Positions 16,291 to 23,605 of a stretch of DNA of 41,237 nucleotides are shown here, in pieces. Numbering within the stretch: the first letter of the stretch is position 1; each line of letters starts with the position of its first letter. The position numbers and the translations under genes are program-made. Below the pieces are notes generated by a model. The model saw only the letters and a list, made by a program, of their open reading frames with translations. It did no database searches and was not told the origin of the DNA. Origin of the DNA: Fulvivirga kasyanovii (GTDB lineage: Bacteria > Bacteroidota > Bacteroidia > Cytophagales > Cyclobacteriaceae); the NCBI RefSeq assembly GCF_009711405.1, contig NZ_SMLW01000662.1, positions 1-41,237 of the forward strand, in the 5' to 3' direction.

Positions 16291-17148
16291 ATGAAAACAA
16301 TTAATCTAAATATCAAAAATATGGTATGCCCAAGATGTATTCTGGTCATACAGAACGAACTAGAGTCATTGGGAGCATTCATCTCTACAATTCGGCTTGG
16401 GCATGCCACTATACAAGTGCCTGAGACGGTAACAAAAAGCATTATAGCAGACAGGTTAAATTCTTATGGCTTTGAGCTCCTTGAAGACAAAGAGCAAATC
16501 CTCATGGAACAGATAAAGCTGGGCATCCAACACTATATAGAAAAGCTGGAGAATTCCTCCAAAGAGGCTATGTTGTCCGATTTTCTTGCCCACGAGATAG
16601 GTAAAAACTACAATTTTCTTAGCAAGCTCTTTTCAAAAAGCGAAGGGGTCACCATAGAAACCTACTATATAAACAAAAGAGTTGACAGAGTAAAAGAGCT
16701 AATAAAGTATGATGAACTCAACCTAAGCGAAATCGCAGTTAAGCTTGGATATAGTTCTGTACATTATCTATCCAGCCAGTTTAAGCGTGTAACCGGTCTT
16801 TCAGTCTCTGATTATAAAGAAATGATGCGAAACGAGAACCGGTATTATAAGAGCTTGTCCGAAGCACTGCATGATCTCAGAGAAAAAGGCTATACCTATA
16901 ATTTTAGTAAGAAAAATGACTGCCTGGAGTGTAAAGACCTATGCGCGAGCTTTCAGATTGAAGATTTAAATATTTCAGAATTCTATCGGTTTGACGAAAA
17001 CGAAGATGCAGCAGGTAAATCCGTGATCTACGGAATAGAGACACCGGATGGCTTGAAAGGGCTTCTTATAGATAACAGTAACCTTCAAAACAAGACACTA
17101 TTCAGGAGACTTTCTGATAAGTTGAAAGACGGGTTAAACGAAAAATAG
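16291..17148 (+). CDS. HMA-AraC regulator with extra C-terminal CxxC domain
   Basis: The 285-residue product has three parts. Residues 1-72 are an HMA-like domain with MVCPRC (Cys13, Cys16). Residues about 85-188 are an AraC DNA-binding domain (LNLSEIAVKLGYSSVHYLSS, FKRVTGLSVSDYKE). Residues about 189-285 match the free-standing protein at 14407-14709, with CLEC and GIETPDGLKGLLID. The first two parts align closely with the regulator at 2382-2951. The extra domain may bind a metal or a small molecule and add a second input. It stands before the cytochrome/porin module, whose leader carries the shared motif. Domain layout is clear; ligands are unknown. Confidence 0.85.
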   Translation: MKTINLNIKNMVCPRCILVIQNELESLGAFISTIRLGHATIQVPETVTKSIIADRLNSYGFELLEDKEQILMEQIKLGIQHYIEKLENSSKEAMLSDFLAHEIGKNYNFLSKLFSKSEGVTIETYYINKRVDRVKELIKYDELNLSEIAVKLGYSSVHYLSSQFKRVTGLSVSDYKEMMRNENRYYKSLSEALHDLREKGYTYNFSKKNDCLECKDLCASFQIEDLNISEFYRFDENEDAAGKSVIYGIETPDGLKGLLIDNSNLQNKTLFRRLSDKLKDGLNEK

Positions 17149-17170
17149 GTTGAAAGTGACAATCTAAATC

Positions 17171-17193
17171 TTGTACATAAAAGACAAGATATC
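17171..17193 (+). promoter_or_regulatory. Shared motif site 4, upstream of the cytochrome module
   Basis: The sequence reads TTGTACATA, ten bases, TATC, with the spacer AAAGACAAGA identical to that of the site at 21080. The inner part also forms an inverted repeat, ATCTTGT and ACAAGAT, around nine bases. It ends 59 bases before the cytochrome ATG at 17253. Confidence 0.55.
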
Positions 17194-17252
17194 GAAAAAA
17201 GACCATGCATTAATCGACTTATTTTTGATAAAAGCCTTAAAAACATAATGCT

Positions 17253-17666
17253 ATGAACGAGACCAATTATCACTATTTGAAAATACCAGTCTTAATCATC
17301 CTTTCTATTTTATTGGTAGCATCGATACCTGTCCTGCAAAGCGGAGACTGGAAAGCTCCAAAAGAGGCGGATGCATTAAAAAATCCTTATAAGGGTGACA
17401 ACGAGGCTATCAAAGGAGGTAAAAAGATTTACGCCACTATGTGCGTCATTTGCCATGGTGAAAAAGGTAAAGGAGATGGAGTAGCGGGAGCAGCACTTAA
17501 TCCAAAACCTACCAATTTAACCACAACGACCTTTCATGCTCAAAGTGATGGAGCTATTTTCTGGAAAATCACAGAGGGAAGAGCGCCAATGGCATCTTAC
17601 AAAGCCACACTTTCTGAAGAGAAAAGGTGGCAATTGGTCAGTTACTTACGAACACTGAAACAATAA
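17253..17666 (+). CDS. Membrane-anchored monohaem c-type cytochrome
   Basis: The 137-residue protein has an uncleaved-looking N-terminal helix (about 10-28) and one haem c site, CVICH at residues 64-68, followed by GEKGKGDG. The probable axial methionine is in GRAPMASYK near residue 112. The layout (YATMCVICHGEKGKGDG, then NPKPTNLT) is that of class I cytochromes c in the c6/c-555 style. It likely carries electrons on the periplasmic side of the inner membrane. It is the first gene of a tight run through 20696. Confidence 0.88.
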   Translation: MNETNYHYLKIPVLIILSILLVASIPVLQSGDWKAPKEADALKNPYKGDNEAIKGGKKIYATMCVICHGEKGKGDGVAGAALNPKPTNLTTTTFHAQSDGAIFWKITEGRAPMASYKATLSEEKRWQLVSYLRTLKQ

Positions 17667-17678
17667 ATTTTTGGACTT

Positions 17679-18848
17679 ATGAAATACAAATACTTATTAA
17701 GCTCCTTGTTGATCATTCTGGTGTTAGTTGAATCAAACGCACAGAATCAATCAGGGATACTCGACCCCAAACCGGGCAATAGTCGGTTTTTACTGCGTGG
17801 CTATTCTGATGCAACGTTTATGTCCAATGATGAAGAAACTACCTTTGGGAACGCACGGTTTGTACCTCTTTTTCTCTACAAACAATCTGACAAACTATTC
17901 TTCGAAGGGGAATTAGAATTTGAAGTTGAGGACGGTGAGGTTGAAGTTGCGCTGGAATATGCAAATGTTAACTATAGTATTGCTCCCAACCTAAACCTGA
18001 GAGCTGGTAAAATTCTAATTCCATTTGGAATATTTTTCGATAGACTACACCCATCCTGGATTAATCGTTTACCTACCGTTCCACTTGGCTATGGACATGA
18101 TGGAATTCTCCCAACCTCAGATTTAGGGGTGGAAATAAGAGGAGCATCTTATTTGAGAGGGATGAGGTTCAATTACTCACTTTACGTAATGAACGGTCCG
18201 CGCATAGAAGATGGTGAGGATGAAGCAGAAGAAGTAGGAATGATAGTACACGAAGGGAATGAGGATAATAACAATAACAAGGCAATAGGAGGGCGCTTAG
18301 GCGTATTCCCTCTTAGGGATCAATCACTTGAAATTGGTTTTTCTGCTCAATCAGCTAAGCTCGGTAACCGCGACTCTGAGCTGGAAGAAGTTGGTGCCCT
18401 TCTCTATGCCTTTGACTGGACTTACGTAAGAAAAGTCTCTTTTCTTGGTGGAGTGATCGATCTTAAAGGACAAGTCAACTTCATCAATATTGACGATCAG
18501 ACATACACTGTCGAAGAAGATAGTGTGATGGAGTCCTACACGTTTGACAACAAGTCCAACTCAACCTTCTTCCAGCTTGGCTATCGTCCTACTTTTGGGT
18601 CAAGCCAATTCATTAAAAATCTGGAGCTTGTTGGGCGCTATTCAACGTTAAATACACCTGAAGAAGCACCCTGGGAGTCAGAGAGTACACAATTGGCATT
18701 AGGACTAAACTATTGGATTGATTGGAGGACGGCCGTTAAGTTTGCTTACCAAATGGACAGTATCACCGGAGGACACGCTGAAGATGGCGAAGAACCAGAA
18801 TCACTGGATGTGAACACTTTTTATATTCAATGGACTATAGGCTTTTAA
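17679..18848 (+). CDS. Outer-membrane beta-barrel porin
   Basis: The 389-residue protein has a signal peptide (cleaved near SNA-Q) and long alternating strands. Typical parts are RFLLRGYSDATF, NYSIAPNLNLRAGKILIPFG and LELVGRYSTLN, and the last residues FYIQWTIGF end in the phenylalanine of outer-membrane barrels. An acidic, Asn-rich loop (about 180-205) may face outside. It resembles phosphate-selective porins or general barrels of Bacteroidota. It lies among three c-type cytochromes, so a role in moving electrons or metal ions across the outer membrane is possible but unproven. Confidence 0.75.
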   Translation: MKYKYLLSSLLIILVLVESNAQNQSGILDPKPGNSRFLLRGYSDATFMSNDEETTFGNARFVPLFLYKQSDKLFFEGELEFEVEDGEVEVALEYANVNYSIAPNLNLRAGKILIPFGIFFDRLHPSWINRLPTVPLGYGHDGILPTSDLGVEIRGASYLRGMRFNYSLYVMNGPRIEDGEDEAEEVGMIVHEGNEDNNNNKAIGGRLGVFPLRDQSLEIGFSAQSAKLGNRDSELEEVGALLYAFDWTYVRKVSFLGGVIDLKGQVNFINIDDQTYTVEEDSVMESYTFDNKSNSTFFQLGYRPTFGSSQFIKNLELVGRYSTLNTPEEAPWESESTQLALGLNYWIDWRTAVKFAYQMDSITGGHAEDGEEPESLDVNTFYIQWTIGF

Positions 18849-18857
18849 ACCAAAAAA

Positions 18858-19169
18858 ATGAAGGATATAAATAAAATACTACTCTTAATATCTGTTGTGG
18901 CTTTTACAGCAACAGTTTTTACACAATGTGCCTCGCAGCAAAATGCTACGAGTGCTGAAAGTGCCACTAAAGGGGTACCAGAGTACGTTTTGCAGAAAAG
19001 TGGTGCTCAGCTATGGGCAGAGTCCTGTATCAGGTGTCACAATACTGCCTCTCCAGCCACTTTTAGTGATGTGCAATGGGATGTGGCGGTTAAACATATG
19101 GAGATACGGGCACAGCTAACCAGGGTGGAAGCAGAAAAGGTTTTAGAATTCCTAAAGTCAGCCAATTAA
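18858..19169 (+). CDS. Small lipoprotein c-type cytochrome
   Basis: The 103-residue product has a signal peptide ending in FTQCAS, a lipobox-like site, and a single haem c motif, CIRCH at 57-61. The likely second haem ligand is the Met in VKHMEIRAQLT near residue 76. The C-terminal helix (TRVEAEKVLEFLKSAN) is typical of short cytochromes. Its stop overlaps the next ATG (TAATG at 19167), so the two cytochromes are made together. It may be held to the outer membrane and meet the porin next door. Confidence 0.8.
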   Translation: MKDINKILLLISVVAFTATVFTQCASQQNATSAESATKGVPEYVLQKSGAQLWAESCIRCHNTASPATFSDVQWDVAVKHMEIRAQLTRVEAEKVLEFLKSAN

Positions 19170-19711
19170 TGGGACCGTTATCGAAATATTCGGTTTCTTC
19201 GGTTAAGATTATACTCTTAAGCCTTTTCTTTCTTACAGTAACGAAGGCCTTCTCGCAAAATGGAGAACTACTTTTTACTCAAAACTGTACTGCCTGTCAT
19301 ACCATTGGCGGTGGGCCGTTGGTTGGTCCTGATCTCAAAGGAGTCTCAGAAAAATATGAGGAAAGCTGGCTTTTGAAGTTTATTCAGTCCTCTCAGACGA
19401 TGGTAAAGGCAGGTGACGAACAGGCTGTAGCCACCTTTCAGCAGTACAACATGGTACCTATGCCTGATTTTCCTTTTAAAGTTGATGAAGTTAGAGCAAT
19501 ACTGGACTATATAGAATCAAAGAGCACTGTGACAGCAACAGTTGAACCTGAACAACCGGAACCCACTGCAAAAGAAAATAATGCCTCGGTGTTGCACCCT
19601 GATAAAAAATCATTGGACTACTATCATCCTTACAAGAGATTGATGTTTTGGTCATTTACGCTGGCAATAGTGACTGCTTTAGTTTTAATATATTTCACAA
19701 CACGGTCATAG
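19169..19711 (+). CDS. C-type cytochrome with C-terminal membrane anchor
   Basis: The 180-residue protein has a signal peptide (AFSQ), one haem motif, CTACH at 40-44, and an axial-type methionine in NMVPMPDFPF near residue 95. A flexible Glu/Pro/Thr linker (about 125-150) leads to a membrane helix (about 160-176). The build is that of a tethered electron shuttle. The next gene begins on the base after its stop, which shows tight packing. Confidence 0.85.
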   Translation: MGPLSKYSVSSVKIILLSLFFLTVTKAFSQNGELLFTQNCTACHTIGGGPLVGPDLKGVSEKYEESWLLKFIQSSQTMVKAGDEQAVATFQQYNMVPMPDFPFKVDEVRAILDYIESKSTVTATVEPEQPEPTAKENNASVLHPDKKSLDYYHPYKRLMFWSFTLAIVTALVLIYFTTRS

Positions 19712-20293
19712 ATGGGAAGTAGCTCTTTGGTTAAAACTACACTATTCCTAGCATTTGTTATTGCTATGATTTTCTCAAATATTAATTTGGCAAAAGCTCA
19801 AAATCAATATCACACTACCAATGGTCGCGTGATGTTGACAGTTCCGGTAGGTGATTCAGTAATCAACCTTCATTCGCAGAAACTTTTAGTGGAACTTGAT
19901 TATAAGGAGGCGAACTTCAAAATGAAGCTACCCATCATTTCGCTGCATTCAGGAGCAGATTCACTAGATACTATCATTTCATCCTTGGAAGATCAAGAGG
20001 TTACACTTGTGGGTAAGCTATACATCGAAAACAGTAGTGATAGCCAGGATAAAATAGATACATCTAAGCACCCTCCCATGACTTTTGAGTTCAGTGCAAA
20101 GATGAGCTACAAGCAAACTGATTTGCCGGTAACAGGAACAGGTTCCCTGGAACATATTAAAGGTGGATCACACTTGAAATGCATTCTGGGTCTGACATTT
20201 GAATTTAAAGCCGATTTTCTTCAAAATAAGTCATTGGAAAACGAAAATATCAAAGTTCATATACACCAGCTGGTGTTAGATCAAACATTATAA
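19712..20293 (+). CDS. YceI-like periplasmic protein
   Basis: The 193-residue protein has a signal peptide (cleaved near AKA-Q) and a beta-rich domain. The segment TSKHPPMTFEFSAKMSYKQ and the strands around it resemble YceI, a lipocalin-like family that can bind isoprenoid lipids such as quinones. The match is by general pattern, not by a strong motif. Adjacent to cytochromes, a quinone- or lipid-binding role is reasonable, but the family call is tentative. Confidence 0.5.
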   Translation: MGSSSLVKTTLFLAFVIAMIFSNINLAKAQNQYHTTNGRVMLTVPVGDSVINLHSQKLLVELDYKEANFKMKLPIISLHSGADSLDTIISSLEDQEVTLVGKLYIENSSDSQDKIDTSKHPPMTFEFSAKMSYKQTDLPVTGTGSLEHIKGGSHLKCILGLTFEFKADFLQNKSLENENIKVHIHQLVLDQTL

Positions 20294-20306
20294 ACTATCA
20301 GGTTTC

Positions 20307-20696
20307 ATGGAATATTATCACAGTAAATTGATCAATGACGCAGAGTTTGAAGAAGTGATCGACCGAGTAGTTAAAGAATTAAAAAAAGAAGGGTTTGGAA
20401 TTCTTACAGAAGTAGATGTACAGGAGACCATGAAAAATAAACTCAATATTGAATTCAACCCCTATAAAATATTAGGTGCCTGCAACCCTGAGTATGCTTA
20501 CAAGGCATTAAAGGCCGAAGATAAAATTGGGACAATGCTTCCTTGCAACGTCATCGTTCAGGATCTCATGGAAGGGCATATTGAAGTTTCTATAGTTGAT
20601 CCCATTAGTTCCATGCAGGCCGTCAGCAACGAAGACCTTGAAATGGTGGCTTTGAATATTAGAACGAAATTACTGGAGGTTTTAAAAAATGTATAA
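20307..20696 (+). CDS. DUF302 family protein (intact)
   Basis: The 129-residue product carries the full DUF302 signature: KEGFGILTEVDVQETMKNKL, ILGACNPEYAYKAL, EDKIGTMLPCNVIV and SMQAV. It is the complete counterpart of the broken gene at 6388. DUF302 proteins are small soluble proteins that recur in metal, sulfur and redox clusters; their biochemical role is unknown. It follows the cytochrome run with a 13-base gap. Confidence 0.88.
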   Translation: MEYYHSKLINDAEFEEVIDRVVKELKKEGFGILTEVDVQETMKNKLNIEFNPYKILGACNPEYAYKALKAEDKIGTMLPCNVIVQDLMEGHIEVSIVDPISSMQAVSNEDLEMVALNIRTKLLEVLKNV

Positions 20697-20699
20697 GTT

Positions 20700-21053
20700 A
20701 TGTCAACATTTAGTAAGATAGTAGTATATGTTTTGGCTATGATGATGTTGATAGTAAATACTTCTTGTTCTGTAAATAGGAGGCACTTGACATCTAATAT
20801 GCATACCGATCCTGTTTGTGAGAATTCTGTTAATGCGAACACTATACTTCAGTATCCATACAATGACGTTGTTTTCTACTTCGATAGTGACGAGTGTCTT
20901 CAAGTATTCAAAAAAAATCCTGAAAAATTCAGTACCTCAAAAAAAAGGCAAATGCATGGGGCTATCACTAACAAATGGTGGGTGCCGGTTATGGCTGGGA
21001 TGATGGTTATAGTAATGGGTGCAGTTATGCTGTTTGATGATGATAACCACTAA
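20700..21053 (+). CDS. YHS domain lipoprotein with C-terminal membrane helix
   Basis: The 117-residue product has a signal peptide with lipobox-like VNTSC and a YHS-type module: DPVCENSVNANTILQYPYNDVVFYFDSDECLQVFKKNPEKF. A C-terminal helix (about 93-110) follows. YHS modules coordinate copper or other soft metals with two cysteines, here in DPVC and DEC. It starts three bases after the DUF302 stop. The other YHS/TRASH-like protein of the window is at 581-976. Confidence 0.8.
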   Translation: MSTFSKIVVYVLAMMMLIVNTSCSVNRRHLTSNMHTDPVCENSVNANTILQYPYNDVVFYFDSDECLQVFKKNPEKFSTSKKRQMHGAITNKWWVPVMAGMMVIVMGAVMLFDDDNH

Positions 21054-21073
21054 GCTATTGATGTTTTGATGGC

Positions 21074-21102
21074 AAAATATCATACATCAAAGACAAGATT
21101 TC
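21074..21102 (+). promoter_or_regulatory. Shared motif site 2, upstream of the SHOCT/PII/Usp genes
   Basis: AAAATATCATACATC at 21074-21088 is identical to the sequence at 3251-3265, then ten bases, then TTTC at 21099-21102. It ends about 103 bases before the SHOCT ATG. The 150-base gap around it shows no other structure. Confidence 0.6.
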
Positions 21103-21204
21103 AAAAATAGGATGCGTGACAATGTGCTAATTTTGAATAGTGCAAATCAGTAATGGTTTGATACGGTCAGATTACAATATTTCAAAATTTAAAAAATACA
21201 TATT

Positions 21205-21417
21205 ATGCATTGGTTTGAAGGACACTATTGGGGTATGCACATCATCTGGTGGGTAATCTGGGTGATTTTTATCATTTGGGTTTTTGCTACACCATGGGAT
21301 ATCCCAGGACAAAGAACAAAAAAGGAGACACCATTAGACCTTTTGAAAAAGAGGTACGCCAAAGGAGAAATCAGCAAAGAAGAGTATGAAGACATAAAAA
21401 AGACCCTGCAAAAATGA
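21205..21417 (+). CDS. SHOCT domain membrane protein
   Basis: The 70-residue protein has a His/Trp-rich N-terminus (MHWFEGHYWGMHIIWW), one membrane helix (about 11-30) and a SHOCT motif (LDLLKKRYAKGEISKEEYEDIKKTL). The N-terminal His/Trp/Met residues could bind a metal at the membrane face. Its stop overlaps the ATG of the PII-like gene (ATGA at 21414), so production is coupled. It is the paralogue of 7957-8160. Confidence 0.85.
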   Translation: MHWFEGHYWGMHIIWWVIWVIFIIWVFATPWDIPGQRTKKETPLDLLKKRYAKGEISKEEYEDIKKTLQK

Positions 21418-21758
21418 AAGAAATAAAAGCTTTCGTCAGGCCGGACCGATTATCAGAAATTGTAAATCATCTGCGAGAAGAAGGAATTTGTTGCTTAACC
21501 GTTTTTGAAGGAGAAGGTACAGGACATTATACTGATGAGCGTAAAGACTTTCCTTCGTTACGACACCCATTTTCTCACTCCAAAATTGAAAAGCTAGAAG
21601 TAGTAATACCCGACCAGAAGGTGGACAAAGCAATGGAGATCATCCATAAATATGGGAAAACGGCTCATTCCGGAGATGGTATCATTTATATGACTGAAGT
21701 GATGGACATGGTGAAAGTTAAAACGTTAGAACCTGATTTAGAAAATTACGACTCATGA
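21414..21758 (+). CDS. PII-like (GlnB-fold) regulatory protein
   Basis: The 114-residue length and the opening MKEIKAFVRPDRLSEIVNHLREEGICCLTV match the PII fold, as does the B-loop-like HSGDGIIYMTEVMDMVKVKT near the end. The T-loop region is unlike GlnB/GlnK: it reads GEGTGHYTDERKDFPSLRHPFSH and lacks the usual LYRGAEY with the uridylylated Tyr. PII proteins bind ATP/ADP and small ligands and control a partner, often a membrane protein. Here the overlapping partners are a SHOCT membrane protein upstream and a universal stress protein downstream (ATGA overlaps on both sides). The ligand is not predictable; nitrogen control is unlikely in this context. Confidence 0.8.
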   Translation: MKEIKAFVRPDRLSEIVNHLREEGICCLTVFEGEGTGHYTDERKDFPSLRHPFSHSKIEKLEVVIPDQKVDKAMEIIHKYGKTAHSGDGIIYMTEVMDMVKVKTLEPDLENYDS

Positions 21759-22588
21759 AGAATATTTTAGTACCCACAGACTTTTCCGATGCAGCCAACC
21801 GGGCGGCTGATATTGCCATTGCCATAGCAGAAAAATCCGGTGCTGAAATCCATTTTTTACATCTTCAGATCACTCCTGTTCCTTGGGTCAAACTTGATAA
21901 AGAGAAGGAGCAGCGATTTCCTGAGACCCTAAAAGAAATAGGCCATGCAAAGGACGCTCTCAATAAACTGGTGAAGAAAGCTGAGAATAAAGGATTGAAG
22001 GCAGAAAAGTTTATGGTTTATGATGTGGGAAGAGAAGAAATTCTGAAACATATTCCCTTTCATCACCACGATTTTGTGGTGATGGGTTCGCACGGTGCAT
22101 CCGGTGCAAAAGAACTATTTGTTGGATCTAATGCTCAGAAGGTTTTGAGAGATGCCTCTGTACCAGTGCTAATTGTAAAAGAAGCATCTACCTGGCCCAT
22201 AAAGAACGTGGTTTTCGCATCCAACTTTGAGGAAGATGTGAAAGAACCGTTCCGCACAGTAGTGAATTTTGCCGATCTCAACGAATCAAACATTCACCTT
22301 CTTTACGTCAATGTGCCGTTTTCATTTGAAGAGACCGACAGGAGCATGGAAAAGATGCATGCTTTTCATGAAAGTTGCCCTCGTGGAGGAACCTGCACAA
22401 CCAATATCTATAATTCGCTGAATGAAGAACGTGGCATCCTAAAGTTTGCTGAATCTGTAGAAGCCGATCTCATTGCCCTGACCACTCATGGCAGGTCGGG
22501 CTTCCTAAGCCTAATGAGTAAGAGCATAACCGAAAGCCTGGCCAATCATTCTGAAATACCCATTCTAAGCATTAATCTTAACCGATAA
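21755..22588 (+). CDS. Tandem universal stress protein
   Basis: The 277-residue protein has two UspA domains. The first opens MKNILVPTDFSDAANRAADIA and has the nucleotide motif VVMGSHGASGAKELFVGSNAQKVL. The second ends ALTTHGRSGFLSLMSKSITESL and is less conserved in its loop. A Cys-containing insertion (ESCPRGGTCTTN, about 207-218) sits in the second domain and could bind a metal or form a disulfide. Usp proteins bind ATP or act in stress survival. It overlaps the PII-like gene by four bases. Confidence 0.9.
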   Translation: MKNILVPTDFSDAANRAADIAIAIAEKSGAEIHFLHLQITPVPWVKLDKEKEQRFPETLKEIGHAKDALNKLVKKAENKGLKAEKFMVYDVGREEILKHIPFHHHDFVVMGSHGASGAKELFVGSNAQKVLRDASVPVLIVKEASTWPIKNVVFASNFEEDVKEPFRTVVNFADLNESNIHLLYVNVPFSFEETDRSMEKMHAFHESCPRGGTCTTNIYNSLNEERGILKFAESVEADLIALTTHGRSGFLSLMSKSITESLANHSEIPILSINLNR

Positions 22589-22592
22589 CGAT

Positions 22593-23081
22593 ATGAAAAA
22601 TATTTTAAAAACAGTGGTGACACTTACTTTATTGATCGTGGCTTCATCTGCCTGTCAGCAACAGAAGGATGTAAGCACATTGTTAGAAAAAGATGACACC
22701 CGAAATGAAATATTTAATACCATCATTTCCGATCATGAATACGCTGAACAATTGATAACCAAAATGATGGAAGATGATCATACCCAAATGATGATGAAAG
22801 GAAACCAGGAAATGATGGGTATGATGATGTCAGAGAATGAAGACATGACGGCCATGATGAAGGATAATCCGGAAATGATGCACGGCATGATGAGCAATAT
22901 GATGAATATGGCTGAGGCAGATTCATCAATGTGCGCACACATGATGACTATGATGAAAGATAAACCCAATATGATGGGACAGATGATGGAAATGATGCAC
23001 AAAGAAGGCATTATGGACAAGGAAACGATGATGAGAAACAAAGAAAAGATGGGGAAAGAAAACCATCCCGGCCACCACTAA
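22593..23081 (+). CDS. Met-rich lipoprotein
   Basis: The 162-residue product has a lipoprotein signal (SSACQQQ) and a short helical N-terminal part. About 90 residues rich in Met follow, with repeats such as NPEMMHGMMSNMMNM and MMGQMMEMMHKEG, then a His/Lys-rich tail. The Met content, about one residue in four over the tail, points to Cu(I)/Ag(I) binding outside the inner membrane. It is the larger relative of the lipoprotein at 7621. The antisense frame looks like a protein only because ATG-rich sequence reads CAT on the other strand. Confidence 0.72.
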   Translation: MKNILKTVVTLTLLIVASSACQQQKDVSTLLEKDDTRNEIFNTIISDHEYAEQLITKMMEDDHTQMMMKGNQEMMGMMMSENEDMTAMMKDNPEMMHGMMSNMMNMAEADSSMCAHMMTMMKDKPNMMGQMMEMMHKEGIMDKETMMRNKEKMGKENHPGHH

Positions 23082-23093
23082 AAACCTGAAGTT

Positions 23094-23333
23094 ATGAGAA
23101 ATCACATGTTTTGGATGCTGGTAGGATGCCTGGGGTTATTCCTACTGCTATTCCTGTTGCCGGTTTTCGGCTTCAACGGGACAAATTCGCTGTTTATCTT
23201 CCTCATTATTTTTTTCGTGGCCCACCTATTTATGATGGGAAGTCATGGAGGACACGGAGGCCATCGCGGCCATGGTAGCAATCAGGAAAATCAATCTAAA
23301 AACGAAAATGATCATGCAACACATAAACATTAA
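23094..23333 (+). CDS. Small membrane protein with a His/Gly tail
   Basis: The 79-residue product has two hydrophobic helices (about 5-25 and 30-46) followed by GSHGGHGGHRGHGSNQ and a polar tail. The layout resembles DUF2933-type small proteins of metal clusters, but the match is not secure. The next gene starts within its last 20 bases. Confidence 0.6.
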   Translation: MRNHMFWMLVGCLGLFLLLFLLPVFGFNGTNSLFIFLIIFFVAHLFMMGSHGGHGGHRGHGSNQENQSKNENDHATHKH

Positions 23334-23595
23334 AAAATTCGCACTGGCCTGGGGGGTAGCAGGTGTGGTATTCTACCTGGGCTGTATTATACTGATGGCC
23401 ACTGTAGGCCGTGAAGGTACCATCCTGTTTTTTAACAGTTTGCTCCACGGACTTGACACCAGCCCCATCATCAGAATGGACGTACCCTGGACCGAAGCAC
23501 TCATCGGACTGGTAGAAATGTTCATACTGGGCTGGTTATTTGGCGCACTCATAGCTACGGTCTACAATATATCTTTTAATAAAAAATACCGATGA
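23314..23595 (+). CDS. DUF5676 membrane protein
   Basis: The frame opens earlier, but the ATG at 23314 (or 23308) gives MQHINIKKFALAWGVAGVVFYLGCIIL, the usual DUF5676 opening. The product continues with SLLHGLDTSPIIRMDVPWTEALIGLVEMFILGWLFGALIATVYN. The family consists of two-helix membrane proteins of unknown role, common in metal-resistance and mobile clusters. It overlaps the previous gene by 20 bases. Confidence 0.75.
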   Translation: MQHINIKKFALAWGVAGVVFYLGCIILMATVGREGTILFFNSLLHGLDTSPIIRMDVPWTEALIGLVEMFILGWLFGALIATVYNISFNKKYR

Positions 23596-23605
23596 TTTAG
23601 TAAGG

